From: Solirubrobacteraceae bacterium
Lineage (GTDB): Bacteria; Actinomycetota; Thermoleophilia; Solirubrobacterales; Solirubrobacteraceae
Length of the DNA stretch: 32,731 nucleotides
Assembly: GCA_024711025.1 (NCBI GenBank)
Contig: JANJTP010000064.1
Location: 1-32,731 of the forward strand
Direction: 5' to 3'
Part shown: one piece after another, positions 23,283-31,984 of the stretch
Layout of the letters: each line of letters begins with the position of its first letter
How positions within the stretch are numbered: position 1 is the first letter of the stretch
Program-made: the position numbers and the translations under genes
Notes under the pieces: generated by a model
Seen by the model: the letters and a program-made list of their open reading frames with translations, nothing else
Database searches by the model: none
What the model was told of the DNA's origin: nothing

Positions 23283-24590
23283 ATGAGCGATCCAGTCGGC
23301 GGCGCGCGCCTGCAGCGAGTCCAGCTCAAGCGCAAGGCGCTCGAGTCCTACCGGCGGGTGGTCGGCGACGACGAGATCGCGGCGATCCGCTCCCTCGCAT
23401 CCGAGCTGCGCGGCGCTCGGGTCCTCGAGCTCAGCTCGACCGCGACCGGCGGCGGCGTCGCCGAGCTGCTCTCCTCGCTGGTGCCGCTTCAGCGCGATGT
23501 CGGCCTCGATGTGCAGTGGAACGTGATCCCGGGTGACGCCGAGTTCTTCGAGTTCACGAAGGCGTTGCACAACGGCCTCCAGGGGATGCCGGTCGCCCTC
23601 ACGCCGGCTCGGCGCGAGGAGTACCTGCGCCACAACGCGGCCTACGCCGCCGCGCTCGACGACGGCTGGGACGTCGTCATCGTCCACGACCCGCAGCCGG
23701 CAGCCGTGCGCTCGCTGCTGCCGAATGCCGGGCGGACGCGCTGGATCTGGCGCTGCCACGTGGACTCGTCGACGCCCGACCCGGCAGCGTGGGAGTTCCT
23801 GCGACCGTTCGTGGAGCGCCACGACCGCGCCGTCTTCACCCTCGCGCAGTTCGTGCCGGCCGACCTCTCGATCCCGGTGACGCTGGTCAAGCCGGCGATC
23901 GACCCGCTCAGCTCGAAGAACCGGGAGCTGCCCGGCTACCTCGCGCGCGAGACCGTCGCGGAGCTGGGGCTCGACGTCGCACGACCGCTGATGATCCAGG
24001 TCTCGCGCTTCGACCCGTGGAAGGACCCGCTCGGCGTCGTCGAGGTCTGGCGACGGGCTCGAGCCGTGTTCCCGGAGCTGCAGCTCGGGATGATCGGGGC
24101 GATGGCGGGCGACGATCCGCAGGGCTGGCGGATCTACGAGCAGCTCGACGCCGAGGTCCACGGCGAGCCCGACTGCTTCCTGCTGACCAACCAGCTGGGC
24201 GTCACGGCACACGAGGTGAACGCGCTCCAGCGAGTCGCCGACGTCGTCGTCCAGAAGAGCGTGCGCGAGGGGTTCGGCCTCGTCGTGTCCGAGACGCTCT
24301 GGAAGGGCACGGCGATGGTCGCCGGACGGGTGGGAGGGATCCCCACCCAGCTCGAGGACGGCGTCAGCGGCCGCCTCGCGGAGGGGCTCGACGAGTTCGC
24401 CGCGGCCGTCTGCGAGCTGCTGGAGCACCCGACCCGCGCGCGCGAGCTGGGGACGGCGGGCTGGCACCGCGTTCGCGAGGACTTCCTCATAACCCGCCTG
24501 CTGCGCGACCAGCTCGTGCTGCTGGCGGACGTCCTGAGGACCCCGGGCGCGTCGCGTGACGAGCCGAGCCCGCGGGTCGCCGCGGGTTGA
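23283..24590 (+). CDS. treT: Trehalose synthase TreT-like glycosyltransferase (GT4)
   Basis: ATG at 23283, 435 residues. The N-terminal half has the TreT pattern RVLELSSTATGGGVAELLSSLVPLQRDVGLDVQWNVI and VVIVHDPQPAAVR...WIWRCHVDSSTPDPAAWEFLRPFVERHD. The C-terminal GT-B half has the donor-binding QVSRFDPWKDPLGV and the EX7E motif EGFGLVVSE. TreT makes trehalose from NDP-glucose and glucose in one step. Similarity to archaeal TreT and to related actinobacterial enzymes is clear from these blocks, but the sugar donor is not. Trehalose is a compatible solute, which fits the Hsp20 and dodecin neighbours. Confidence 0.88.
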   Translation: MSDPVGGARLQRVQLKRKALESYRRVVGDDEIAAIRSLASELRGARVLELSSTATGGGVAELLSSLVPLQRDVGLDVQWNVIPGDAEFFEFTKALHNGLQGMPVALTPARREEYLRHNAAYAAALDDGWDVVIVHDPQPAAVRSLLPNAGRTRWIWRCHVDSSTPDPAAWEFLRPFVERHDRAVFTLAQFVPADLSIPVTLVKPAIDPLSSKNRELPGYLARETVAELGLDVARPLMIQVSRFDPWKDPLGVVEVWRRARAVFPELQLGMIGAMAGDDPQGWRIYEQLDAEVHGEPDCFLLTNQLGVTAHEVNALQRVADVVVQKSVREGFGLVVSETLWKGTAMVAGRVGGIPTQLEDGVSGRLAEGLDEFAAAVCELLEHPTRARELGTAGWHRVREDFLITRLLRDQLVLLADVLRTPGASRDEPSPRVAAG

Positions 24591-24615
24591 GCGGCTCGAA
24601 TCTTCCCGCTAGCGT
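24587..24615 (+). promoter_or_regulatory. Candidate leaderless promoter of DUF5996 gene
   Basis: TTGAGC (24587-24592, overlapping the treT stop), 17 bp, TAGCGT (24610-24615), then six bases to the ATG at 24622. No Shine-Dalgarno is present. The same -10/N6/ATG layout is seen at the ppk2 gene. Confidence 0.5.
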
Positions 24616-24621
24616 CCGCCC

Positions 24622-25542
24622 ATGTCCGCCGAGTGGCCGGCGCTCCCGTACGAGGAGTGGACCGCGACCTGCGACACGCTCCATTTGCACACGCAGGTGC
24701 TCGGGAAGCTCGCCGCGACGCTCGCCCCGCCGGGGCCGGAGCTGCAGCACGCCGCGCTGCGACTCACGGCGCGCGGCTGGGAGACGGCCCCGCTGCCGGC
24801 GCCCGACGGCTCGGGGGCGCTCGTGGCGGCGCTCGACCTGCGAGCCCACGAGGCGCTCGTCGAGCACAGCGACGGGCGCGTGCGGCGGATCGCGCTGACG
24901 CCCGACCGGGCGGTCGCCGACGTCACCCGGGATCTGCTGGCGGCGGTCCGCGAGCTGGCCGGCCCGGTCGAGATCGACCCCGTGCCGCAGGAGACGCCGT
25001 GGACGACACCGCTCGACGAGGACCGCGAGCACGCGACGTACTCCCCGGCGCAGGCGGCGACGTACTTCGCGGCGGCGACCCGCGCCGCGCTGGTCCTTGC
25101 CGAGCTGCGCGCGCCGTACCGCGGGCGCTCGACGCCGGTCAACGCGTGGTGGGGCTCGTTCGACCTCGCGGTGAGCCTGTACTCGGGGCTGCCCGCGGAT
25201 CCCCCGGCGCTCGACTTCATCACGCGCAACGCGATGGACGCCCAGGAGGTCGCGGTCGGCTGGTGGCCGGGCGACCCGAGCCACCCGGGGGCCGCGTTCT
25301 ACGCCTACGCCCACCCGGCTCCAGACGGGTTCGCCGGCGCCGCGCTCTCGCCGGCCGCCGCGCGCTGGGACGCGACGCTCGGCGAGTACCTCCTCGAATG
25401 GGACGACGTGCGCGCCGCCCCCGATCCGCGCACCGCCGCGCTCGACTTCGCCCGCTCCGCGGTCCGCCACGCCTGCGAGGTCTGCGGCTGGGATCCGGTG
25501 CTGGCGGGCAGTGCCGAGGGCCGGCCGCCGCCGGTGGCGTGA
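24622..25542 (+). CDS. DUF5996 family protein
   Basis: ATG at 24622, probably leaderless; 306 residues, no signal peptide or membrane segment. It begins WPALPYEEWTATCDTLHLHTQVLGKL and later has the conserved VNAWWGSFDLAVSLYSG, FITRNAMDAQEVAVGWWPGD and FYAYAHPAPDGF. This is the DUF5996 family, common in actinobacteria and of unknown function. The concentration of His, Trp and acidic residues in conserved blocks suggests an enzyme, but no mechanism is known. It follows treT on the same strand but seems to have its own promoter. Confidence 0.85.
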   Translation: MSAEWPALPYEEWTATCDTLHLHTQVLGKLAATLAPPGPELQHAALRLTARGWETAPLPAPDGSGALVAALDLRAHEALVEHSDGRVRRIALTPDRAVADVTRDLLAAVRELAGPVEIDPVPQETPWTTPLDEDREHATYSPAQAATYFAAATRAALVLAELRAPYRGRSTPVNAWWGSFDLAVSLYSGLPADPPALDFITRNAMDAQEVAVGWWPGDPSHPGAAFYAYAHPAPDGFAGAALSPAAARWDATLGEYLLEWDDVRAAPDPRTAALDFARSAVRHACEVCGWDPVLAGSAEGRPPPVA

Positions 25543-25555
25543 GCCGAGGCGCGCG

Positions 25556-27832
25556 TTACGCCGCGACCCTCCGGGGCGGGCGTGCGGCTCCGGGCGCGCC
25601 GTCCGGTCCGGCCTCGGTCGGCGTCTCGATCCGGATGTCCGGCAGCCGGCCCAGCCACCGTGGCAGGTACCAGTTGCGATCGCCGAGCAGACCCATCGCG
25701 GCCGGGATGACCACCGAGCGCACGATCGTCGCGTCGATCAGCAGCGCGACGGCGACGCCGAACCCCATCTGCTGGAAGGCGGCGAGCTGGCCGGTCGCGA
25801 AGCCGGCGAACACGACGACGATGATCAGCGCCGCGCCCGTGATCAGGCGAGCCGTCGAGCCGACCCCGTGGACGATCCCCTCGTACGTGCTGCCACTCGT
25901 CCGATAGCGCTCATGGATGCGGCTGAGCAGGAACACCTGGTAGTCCATCGAGAGTCCGAAGAGGACCGAGAAGAGGAAGACGGGCACCCACGCATCGATC
26001 CGCTCGACCTGCTGGAAGCCGAGGAGGTCGGCGCCGACGCCCTCTTGGAAGACGAGCACGAGCAGGCCGTAGGCGGCCCCGACGGACAGCAGGTTGACCG
26101 CGATCGCCGTCGCCGGGACGACTATCGAGCGGAACGCGAGCAGCAGCAGCACGAAGCTGAGCGACAGCACGAAGGCGATCACGAACGGCAGCGACCCCCC
26201 GACGAGCGCGAAGTAGTCGCGCGCCTCCGCCGGGCCGCCACCGACCGTGACCCGGTCCGCTACGTCCCCGAAGGCCGCGGGCACGTACGTGTCGCGCAGG
26301 CGGTCGATGGCCGCGGAGGCGCGCTCGCTGCTGGCCGCGACGGTCAGCGGAACCGAGATCACGGCGAGGTCCGACGCCGCTCGCCGCGTCGTCGCGCGGG
26401 AGGCGAAGTCACCGTCCGCCGCCAGCGACGCTCGCAGGCGGCTGATCCCCCGTCGTACCGCGGGATCGCCGGGTCGCCCGTCGACGACGACGTCGACGGG
26501 CTGGACCGCGCCCCCCGGGAAGTCACGCTCGAGGGCCGACAGCCCCTGGCGGGCGACGGTGCTCGCCGGCAGGCTCTCGGCGCCCGAGGAGCCGATCTTC
26601 AGCCCGAGGAGCGGTGAGGCGGCCGCGAGCAGCAGCGCGACCGAGACGACGAGGCTGAGCGCCGGCCGGCGCAGGACCGCGCGCACCGCTCCGCCCCAGA
26701 AGCGGCCCTCGCTCCCCGCCGAGGCGGCTACCCGCTCACCGAGCCACGGCACGCGGAGCCGGTCGACGCGGTCGCCCAGGACCATCAGCAGGGCGGGGTG
26801 GAAGGTCAGCGCGACGAGCACCGACACGACGCCGACAACGATCGCACCCAGCGCGAGGCTGCGCAGGATGGTGTCGCGTATCAGCAGCATCCCGAGCATC
26901 GCCAGCGAGAAGGCGGTGCCGCTGAACACGACCGCCCGCGTGGCCGTGCTCGCGACGGTCAGGATCGCCTCTCGCGTGTCCGCCCCGTGGTGGCGCTCCT
27001 CGCGTAGCCGCGAGACGATGAACAGCGAGTAGTCGATGCCCAGGGCCAGGCCCATCGCCACCAGCATGTTCGTGACGAACAGATTGAGGACGAAAACCTG
27101 GCCGATGACCGCGACCAGCCCCAGCGCCACCACGATCGAGATGAGTGCGACGACCAGCGGGATGGCGGCCCCGACCAGCGTCCCGAACACGAGCAGCAGG
27201 ATGATCAGCGCGGCGGGGAGGCCGAACTGGATCTCGCCCTTGCGCAGGTCGTTCTCCGACACCGTGCCGAAGTCCCGCCCGGCGGTGTTCTCGCCTGTGA
27301 TGTTGACCGCGAGCCCGCCACGGCCGTCGGCTCGCTCGACCAGCGGGATCACCTGCTCGATGTGATCGGCGGGCTTTTCGGCGAGCACGAGGGCGATGAG
27401 CGTCGCGTGTCGGTCCTCCGATATGAGGATGCGTCCCCCGGGGTCCGTGTAGGAGGTGATTCGCCGCGCGGCACCGCTGCGGCGCAAGGCGGCGACGAGG
27501 CCGCGGATCCGCGCCGCAAACGCCGCGTCGTCGACGGTCATGGACTCCGAGCGCACGACGATGAGCTCATCGACTGCGTCGGTGTCCGCCAGACGCGCGT
27601 CGATGAGCTGCCGGGCCCGCTTGGAGTCGGGCCTGCTCGTCACATCGCTGTCCGACGTCAGCGCCGAGGGCAGGAGCGCGCCGATCAGCACGAGCCCGAG
27701 GACGGCGATCCCCGCCCAGGTCAGGAGCATCCGCCTCGGGCGGGCGGTGGCGCGCTCGGCGAGCCGCCGCGGGCTGAGCGAGAAGCGCCTGCGCCCGGCG
27801 TCCGACGCGCTCCGGCTCTCATCGCGCGGCAC
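25556..27832 (-). CDS. MMPL-family RND transporter
   Basis: A GTG start with GGGAGGGAG upstream gives 758 residues. The layout is that of MMPL/RND pumps: one N-terminal membrane helix (LLTWAGIAVLGLVLIGALL), an extracytoplasmic domain, a five- to six-helix bundle with GIDYSLFIVSRL, then a second external domain and a second bundle with GLSMDYQVFLLSRIHERY. The two Asp-Tyr pairs in these helices are the proton-relay residues of the family. Such proteins export lipids, siderophores or hydrophobic compounds through the cytoplasmic membrane. There is no neighbouring lipid-synthesis gene or MmpS, so cargo is unknown. It is divergent from the lipid kinase-like gene. Confidence 0.93.
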   Translation of the reverse strand: MPRDESRSASDAGRRRFSLSPRRLAERATARPRRMLLTWAGIAVLGLVLIGALLPSALTSDSDVTSRPDSKRARQLIDARLADTDAVDELIVVRSESMTVDDAAFAARIRGLVAALRRSGAARRITSYTDPGGRILISEDRHATLIALVLAEKPADHIEQVIPLVERADGRGGLAVNITGENTAGRDFGTVSENDLRKGEIQFGLPAALIILLLVFGTLVGAAIPLVVALISIVVALGLVAVIGQVFVLNLFVTNMLVAMGLALGIDYSLFIVSRLREERHHGADTREAILTVASTATRAVVFSGTAFSLAMLGMLLIRDTILRSLALGAIVVGVVSVLVALTFHPALLMVLGDRVDRLRVPWLGERVAASAGSEGRFWGGAVRAVLRRPALSLVVSVALLLAAASPLLGLKIGSSGAESLPASTVARQGLSALERDFPGGAVQPVDVVVDGRPGDPAVRRGISRLRASLAADGDFASRATTRRAASDLAVISVPLTVAASSERASAAIDRLRDTYVPAAFGDVADRVTVGGGPAEARDYFALVGGSLPFVIAFVLSLSFVLLLLAFRSIVVPATAIAVNLLSVGAAYGLLVLVFQEGVGADLLGFQQVERIDAWVPVFLFSVLFGLSMDYQVFLLSRIHERYRTSGSTYEGIVHGVGSTARLITGAALIIVVVFAGFATGQLAAFQQMGFGVAVALLIDATIVRSVVIPAAMGLLGDRNWYLPRWLGRLPDIRIETPTEAGPDGAPGAARPPRRVAA

Positions 27833-28080
27833 GGCAGACTCCCTCCCGATCGCCCGCGGCCCCCCTCAGACACCGGCGCGCGACCGCTCTGACGACCCAT
27901 CGAGTCTACGCCTGCGATGTAAGCGCCCGGGGGTACGGGGCGTTCGTCGCACGGTGCGATGCGCCCGGCCGTGCCGGCGACCGCCTCGAGTCCCGGCGGC
28001 GCTGCTGCGTCGTGTCGGATCCGGGGTAGAGTCGAGGATCCAGTCGATCCGGAGAGACCGTTACGCAGCCGAGGAAGACG

Positions 28081-29397
28081 GTGACCGTGACGCAGCGGAA
28101 GACGAGGCAAGCACCGCCGACGACGTCCCCCGGGGCGCCCGTGAAGCATCGACGACTACCGGCGCTCACCGCGCTCGTGCTGCTGGCTCTCGCCGTGGCC
28201 GGAGCGGCTGCGATCGCGACCGCCACATTCCCACGCGGGCTCCTCGTGCTGCCTCTCGTGGCGCTCGCGCCGCCGCTCGCCTGGTACGCCGTGCTGCGCG
28301 AGGGCGTGCGGCGCTCGGTCGGCCTGCTCGTGGTGGGCCTGATGCTGGCCGTCGCGCTCGCGCTGATGATCGTCGTGGGCCCTCTGCTCGGCGAGCTCGC
28401 GGTCGTCGCGGCTCTCGCATCTGCGTTGGCGGCGGCGCGCGCCGCCTTCGCGACAAGAGCGGATCTCCCGCGCGCACCGCGGCCGGAGCGCGCCGTCGTC
28501 TTCTGGAACCCGAAATCCGGTGGCGGCAAAGCCGAGAAGGCGAAGCTCGACGAGGAGGCGCGCCGCCGCGGAATCGAGCCGGTGAAGCTGAAGCCGGACG
28601 ACGACCTCAAGGCGCTCGTGCGGGAGGCGGTCGCCGGCGGCGCCGACGCGCTTGCAGCGGCGGGCGGCGATGGCACTCAGGCGATCGTCGCCGCCGCCGC
28701 CGCCGAGCACGGACTGCCCTACGCCTGCGTCCCCGCCGGGACGCGCAACCACTTCGCACTGGATCTCGGCGTCGACCGCGACGATGTCGTCGGCGCGCTC
28801 GACGCGCTCGTCGACGGGCGTGAGCGGCGCGTCGACCTGGCCGAGGTCAACGGCAAGGTGTTCGTGAACAACGTCTCGCTCGGGGTCTACGCGCAGGCCG
28901 TCCAGCGCGAGGGCTACCGGGAGGCCAAGCTGCGCACGATCGCCAAGACCGTGCCGGGCACGCTCGGCCCGGACGGCACCCCGCTCGACCTGCGCTGGGA
29001 TGGGCCGGACGGCCGTGAGCACGCCTCCGGCGCGGTCATCCTCGTCTCCAACAATCCCTACCGGCTACGCGCCGTCGGAGCCGGAACACGGACGCGAATG
29101 GACACCGGCGGGCTCGGCGTCGCCGTGTTCGAGCCGGGGCGGGGGCGCGGCAACAGCCCGTGGCTTCAGTGGGCCGTCCCCGACTTCGAGGTGCGGTCCG
29201 ACCGCCCGGTCCCGGCCGGCCTGGACGGTGAGGCCGTCGTCCTCGACGCTCCGGTGCGCTTCACGAGCCGACCGGGGGCGCTCAGGGTTCGCATCGCCCC
29301 GCACCACCCGGGCGCCTCGCCCTCCGCCGGCCTGCCCGACTCGCCGACCGACGCGCTCCGTCGCCTCATAGCGCTCGCCGCGGGCCGGGAACGGTGA
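28081..29397 (+). CDS. Diacylglycerol-kinase-family protein with N-terminal membrane region
   Basis: GTG at 28081 with GAGGAAG upstream; a second GTG two codons later is possible. Of 438 residues, about 25-125 form three to four hydrophobic segments, an addition not seen in plain DgkB/YegS proteins. The catalytic domain follows: WNPKSGGGKAEKAK (nucleotide loop, 142-150), AAGGDGTQ (193-200) and VPAGTRNHFALDLG (217-230). This is the GGDGT lipid/sphingosine kinase superfamily, which phosphorylates diacylglycerol or related lipids. The membrane region may hold it at its substrate. It precedes the SulP gene by 18 bp and is probably co-transcribed. The actual lipid substrate is not known. Confidence 0.87.
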   Translation: MTVTQRKTRQAPPTTSPGAPVKHRRLPALTALVLLALAVAGAAAIATATFPRGLLVLPLVALAPPLAWYAVLREGVRRSVGLLVVGLMLAVALALMIVVGPLLGELAVVAALASALAAARAAFATRADLPRAPRPERAVVFWNPKSGGGKAEKAKLDEEARRRGIEPVKLKPDDDLKALVREAVAGGADALAAAGGDGTQAIVAAAAAEHGLPYACVPAGTRNHFALDLGVDRDDVVGALDALVDGRERRVDLAEVNGKVFVNNVSLGVYAQAVQREGYREAKLRTIAKTVPGTLGPDGTPLDLRWDGPDGREHASGAVILVSNNPYRLRAVGAGTRTRMDTGGLGVAVFEPGRGRGNSPWLQWAVPDFEVRSDRPVPAGLDGEAVVLDAPVRFTSRPGALRVRIAPHHPGASPSAGLPDSPTDALRRLIALAAGRER

Positions 29398-29415
29398 GCG
29401 GGCGGGTCGCTGCTC

Positions 29416-31116
29416 GTGAGCGAGACGCGGTCTGCCCGTGTCGAGCGATGGGTTCCGGGCGTGCGCGTCGCCCGCACGTACGAGCGGCGCTGGCTGCGAG
29501 CCGATTTCGTCGCGGGCGTGGTGCTTGCGGCGATCCTGGTCCCGCAGGGGATGGCGTACGCGGAGCTGGCCGGGCTCCCGGCGGTGACGGGCCTTTACAC
29601 GACGATCGCCTGCCTGGTCGGCTACGCGCTGTTCGGCCCGTCGCGCGTGCTGGTGCTCGGACCCGACTCGTCGATCTCGCCGCTGATCCTGGCCGCGATC
29701 GTCCCACTGCTCGCGGGCGGCGACGCCGGGACCGCGATCGCGCTCGCCGGGATGCTCGCGGTGTTCGTGGGCCTGGTGGAGATCGGACTCGGGCTGGGGA
29801 AGCTCGGCTTCGTCGCCGACCTGCTGTCGAAGGAGGTGCAGGTCGGGTACATGAACGGCCTGGGCATCACGATCATCGTGGGCCAGCTGCCGAAGCTGCT
29901 CGGCTTCTCGACCGACGCTGACAACTTCCTGGACGAGCTGAAGCAGCTCGTCCAGGGCCTGGACCGGACCGACACGACGACGCTCCTCGTCGGCGCCGCG
30001 GTCCTCGCTGTGTTGCTCGTGCTTCCCCGGCTCACGAGTCGAATGCCCGCGATCCTCGTCGCCGTGGTGGGCGCCACCGTTGCGTCGGCCGCCCTCGGAC
30101 TCGCCGCGGAGGGCGTGGCCACCGTCGGTGAGCTGCCCCAAGGGGTGCCCACCCCGACGATCCCATGGACCGACGCCGGCGACGTCATCCCGCTGCTGCT
30201 CGCGGCCGCGGGAATCACGCTGGTCTCGCTGACGGACACGATCGCGACCGCCACGAGCTTCGCGGCGCGGCGTGGCGACGAGGTCGAGCCCGACCAGGAG
30301 ATGGTCGGCATGGGGGCGGCGAACGTCGCGGCCGGGCTCTTCCAGGGCTTCGCGGTCTCGACCAGCGGCTCGCGAACCGCCGTGGCGGAGCAATCGGGGG
30401 CCAAGAGCCAGGCGACCGGCCTCGTCGGAGCCGGACTGGTCGCGGTGCTCCTGCTGTTCCTGAGCTCGCTGCTCGCCGACCTCCCGCAGACGGCGCTCGC
30501 CGCCGTGGTGATCGTCGCCGCGCTCTCACTGATGGATCTCGAGGCGCTGCGCCGCTACCGGCGGGTGCGAAAGAGCGCCCTGGCGATCTCCCTCGTCGCG
30601 ACGACCGGCGTCATCCTGTTCGGCGTCCTCGAGGGAATCATCGTCGCCGTCGCTCTGGCGATCTTCCTGTTCTTCCGCCGTAACTGGTGGCCCCACGGCG
30701 CCGTTCTGGGAACGGTCGACGGTCTCGACGGCTGGCACAGCGTCCGGGTGCATCCCGACGCTCGGCAGACGCCCGGAGTCGTCGTGTACCGCTGGGAGGC
30801 TCCGCTGTTCTTCGCGAACGCCGGCATGTTCCGTCAGCAGATCCGCCACCTGGCTCGCGAGCGTCGGCCGGACTGGATCGTCCTGCAATGCGAGGCGATC
30901 ACCGACGTCGACGTGACGGCGGCCGAGATGCTCGAGCAACTCGACAACGAGCTCAATGCCGCCGGAGTCCACATGGCGTTCGCCGAGATGCGCGCACGCC
31001 TGCAGAACCTCACGCTCCGCTACGGACTCTTCGAGACCCTCGACCGCGACCACTTCTATCCCACGATCGACACCGCCATCGCGGCCATTCAGGCCGATCG
31101 GCCGGACGAGGAATGA
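29416..31116 (+). CDS. SulP-family anion transporter with STAS domain
   Basis: GTG at 29416, 566 residues. Membrane helices start with DFVAGVVLAAILVPQGMAYAELAGLPAVTGLY, the SulP signature, and include GPDSSISPLIL, GYMNGLGITIIVGQLPKLLG and the GFAVSTSGSRTAVAEQSGAKSQATGLV segment. About 11-12 helices are followed by a cytoplasmic STAS domain (from about 440: VVVYRWEAPLFFANAGMFRQQI ... LQCEAITDVDVTAAEMLEQL). SulP proteins carry sulfate, bicarbonate or dicarboxylates by symport or exchange. No carbonic anhydrase or sulfur gene is adjacent, so substrate is open. Length and domains are complete. Confidence 0.94.
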   Translation: MSETRSARVERWVPGVRVARTYERRWLRADFVAGVVLAAILVPQGMAYAELAGLPAVTGLYTTIACLVGYALFGPSRVLVLGPDSSISPLILAAIVPLLAGGDAGTAIALAGMLAVFVGLVEIGLGLGKLGFVADLLSKEVQVGYMNGLGITIIVGQLPKLLGFSTDADNFLDELKQLVQGLDRTDTTTLLVGAAVLAVLLVLPRLTSRMPAILVAVVGATVASAALGLAAEGVATVGELPQGVPTPTIPWTDAGDVIPLLLAAAGITLVSLTDTIATATSFAARRGDEVEPDQEMVGMGAANVAAGLFQGFAVSTSGSRTAVAEQSGAKSQATGLVGAGLVAVLLLFLSSLLADLPQTALAAVVIVAALSLMDLEALRRYRRVRKSALAISLVATTGVILFGVLEGIIVAVALAIFLFFRRNWWPHGAVLGTVDGLDGWHSVRVHPDARQTPGVVVYRWEAPLFFANAGMFRQQIRHLARERRPDWIVLQCEAITDVDVTAAEMLEQLDNELNAAGVHMAFAEMRARLQNLTLRYGLFETLDRDHFYPTIDTAIAAIQADRPDEE

Positions 31117-31194
31117 TCGCCGTGGCCGTGGCCCCGTGAGCGACCACGTGATGTGCCCGAGCCTCGTCCGCTGTGATCGCGACCCCCTGGGGGC

Positions 31195-31254
31195 GCGAAA
31201 GTGTTCGGTACCGATTGTTCGCCGTCAGCCGAACACTTTGGCGAAAGTGTTCGG
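31195..31254. repeat. Dyad/direct-repeat element L upstream of fic
   Basis: GCGAAAGTGTTCGG occurs at 31195-31208 and again at 31241-31254. An inverted copy, CCGAACACTTT, lies at 31229-31239. The inverted copy and the second direct copy form an 11-bp perfect hairpin with a 4-nt loop. The part 31198-31239 has a close relative at 32415-32457. Probably an operator for the fic and ribbon-helix-helix pair. Confidence 0.75.
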
Positions 31255-31977
31255 GACTGGGTGTACGGACGTGGGATCCGGCCGGATACCTGGTCCGATG
31301 GCGAACTGATCTCGCTGGCCGAGGTGCGCCGCGTGCACGCACTCGTGATGACTCCGGTGTGGGACGTCACGCCGCACCCGCAGGCCACCGACCGCGAGGG
31401 CCCCGGGTCGTTCCGCGAGCACGACATCGAGCCCTTCCCGGGTGGCATGCGCCCGCCGCTGTGGCCGGAGGTGCCGGCTCTCATCGGGGGCTGGATCGCT
31501 GACGCGCAGGCCCTTCCCGCGGTGGACGAGTCGACGATCGCCGAGACGCTCGCCGTTCTTCATGCGCGGTTCGAGCAGATCCACCCGTTCCTCGACGGCA
31601 ACGGCCGGACGGGGCGGCTGGTCCTCAATCTTCTACTCGTGCGCCTCGGGATTCCTCCGGCGATCATCTACAAGGGGGACCGTGCCCGGTACCTCGCCGC
31701 GCTGCGGCGAGCCGATCAGGGCGATCCCGGCCCCCTGGGCGAGTTCCTGGCGCGTGCCGTGCTCGACAACCTCTACAAATTCGTCGTGCCGACGATCGTA
31801 GGCCCTGCACGCCTCGTCCCGTTGCCGGCGCTGGCCACCAAGGATCTCTCCGCGAACGCTCTCCGAGTCGCGGCCGTGCGCGGCCGCCTGAAGGCGGCAA
31901 AGGCCGCGGACGGAACCTGGCGCAGCTCACGGGTCTGGGTCGACGAGTACCGCTTTGCACGCTACAAGCGCGCGTGA
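31201..31977 (+). CDS. Fic-domain protein (probable AMP-transferase)
   Basis: GTG at 31201 gives 258 residues, but this start lies inside repeat element L, so the true start may be a GTG further in (31246 or 31261), which still leaves the whole Fic domain. The motif HPFLDGNGRTGR (128-139) is a full match to HPFx(D/E)GNGRxxR with catalytic His128. GPGSFREHDIEPFPGG upstream is the usual flap and target-binding region. No (S/T)xxxE(G/N) inhibitory helix is evident in the protein. The C-terminus (ANALRVAAVRGRLKAAKAADGTWRSSRVWVDEYRFARYK) resembles an excisionase-like winged helix. Fic enzymes usually transfer AMP to Tyr, Ser or Thr of a target protein; some act as toxins. A convergent DNA-binding gene with a matching upstream element lies next to it. 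Confidence 0.9.
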   Translation: MFGTDCSPSAEHFGESVRDWVYGRGIRPDTWSDGELISLAEVRRVHALVMTPVWDVTPHPQATDREGPGSFREHDIEPFPGGMRPPLWPEVPALIGGWIADAQALPAVDESTIAETLAVLHARFEQIHPFLDGNGRTGRLVLNLLLVRLGIPPAIIYKGDRARYLAALRRADQGDPGPLGEFLARAVLDNLYKFVVPTIVGPARLVPLPALATKDLSANALRVAAVRGRLKAAKAADGTWRSSRVWVDEYRFARYKRA

Positions 31978-31984
31978 TCATCGC

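Noticed and set aside
29065-30393. 442-codon minus-strand frame opposite the SulP gene
   Set aside because: Antisense shadow; the plus strand encodes clear SulP motifs.
31195-31254. CRISPR-like repeats
   Set aside because: There are only two direct copies and one inverted copy with no regular spacers, and no cas gene is present.
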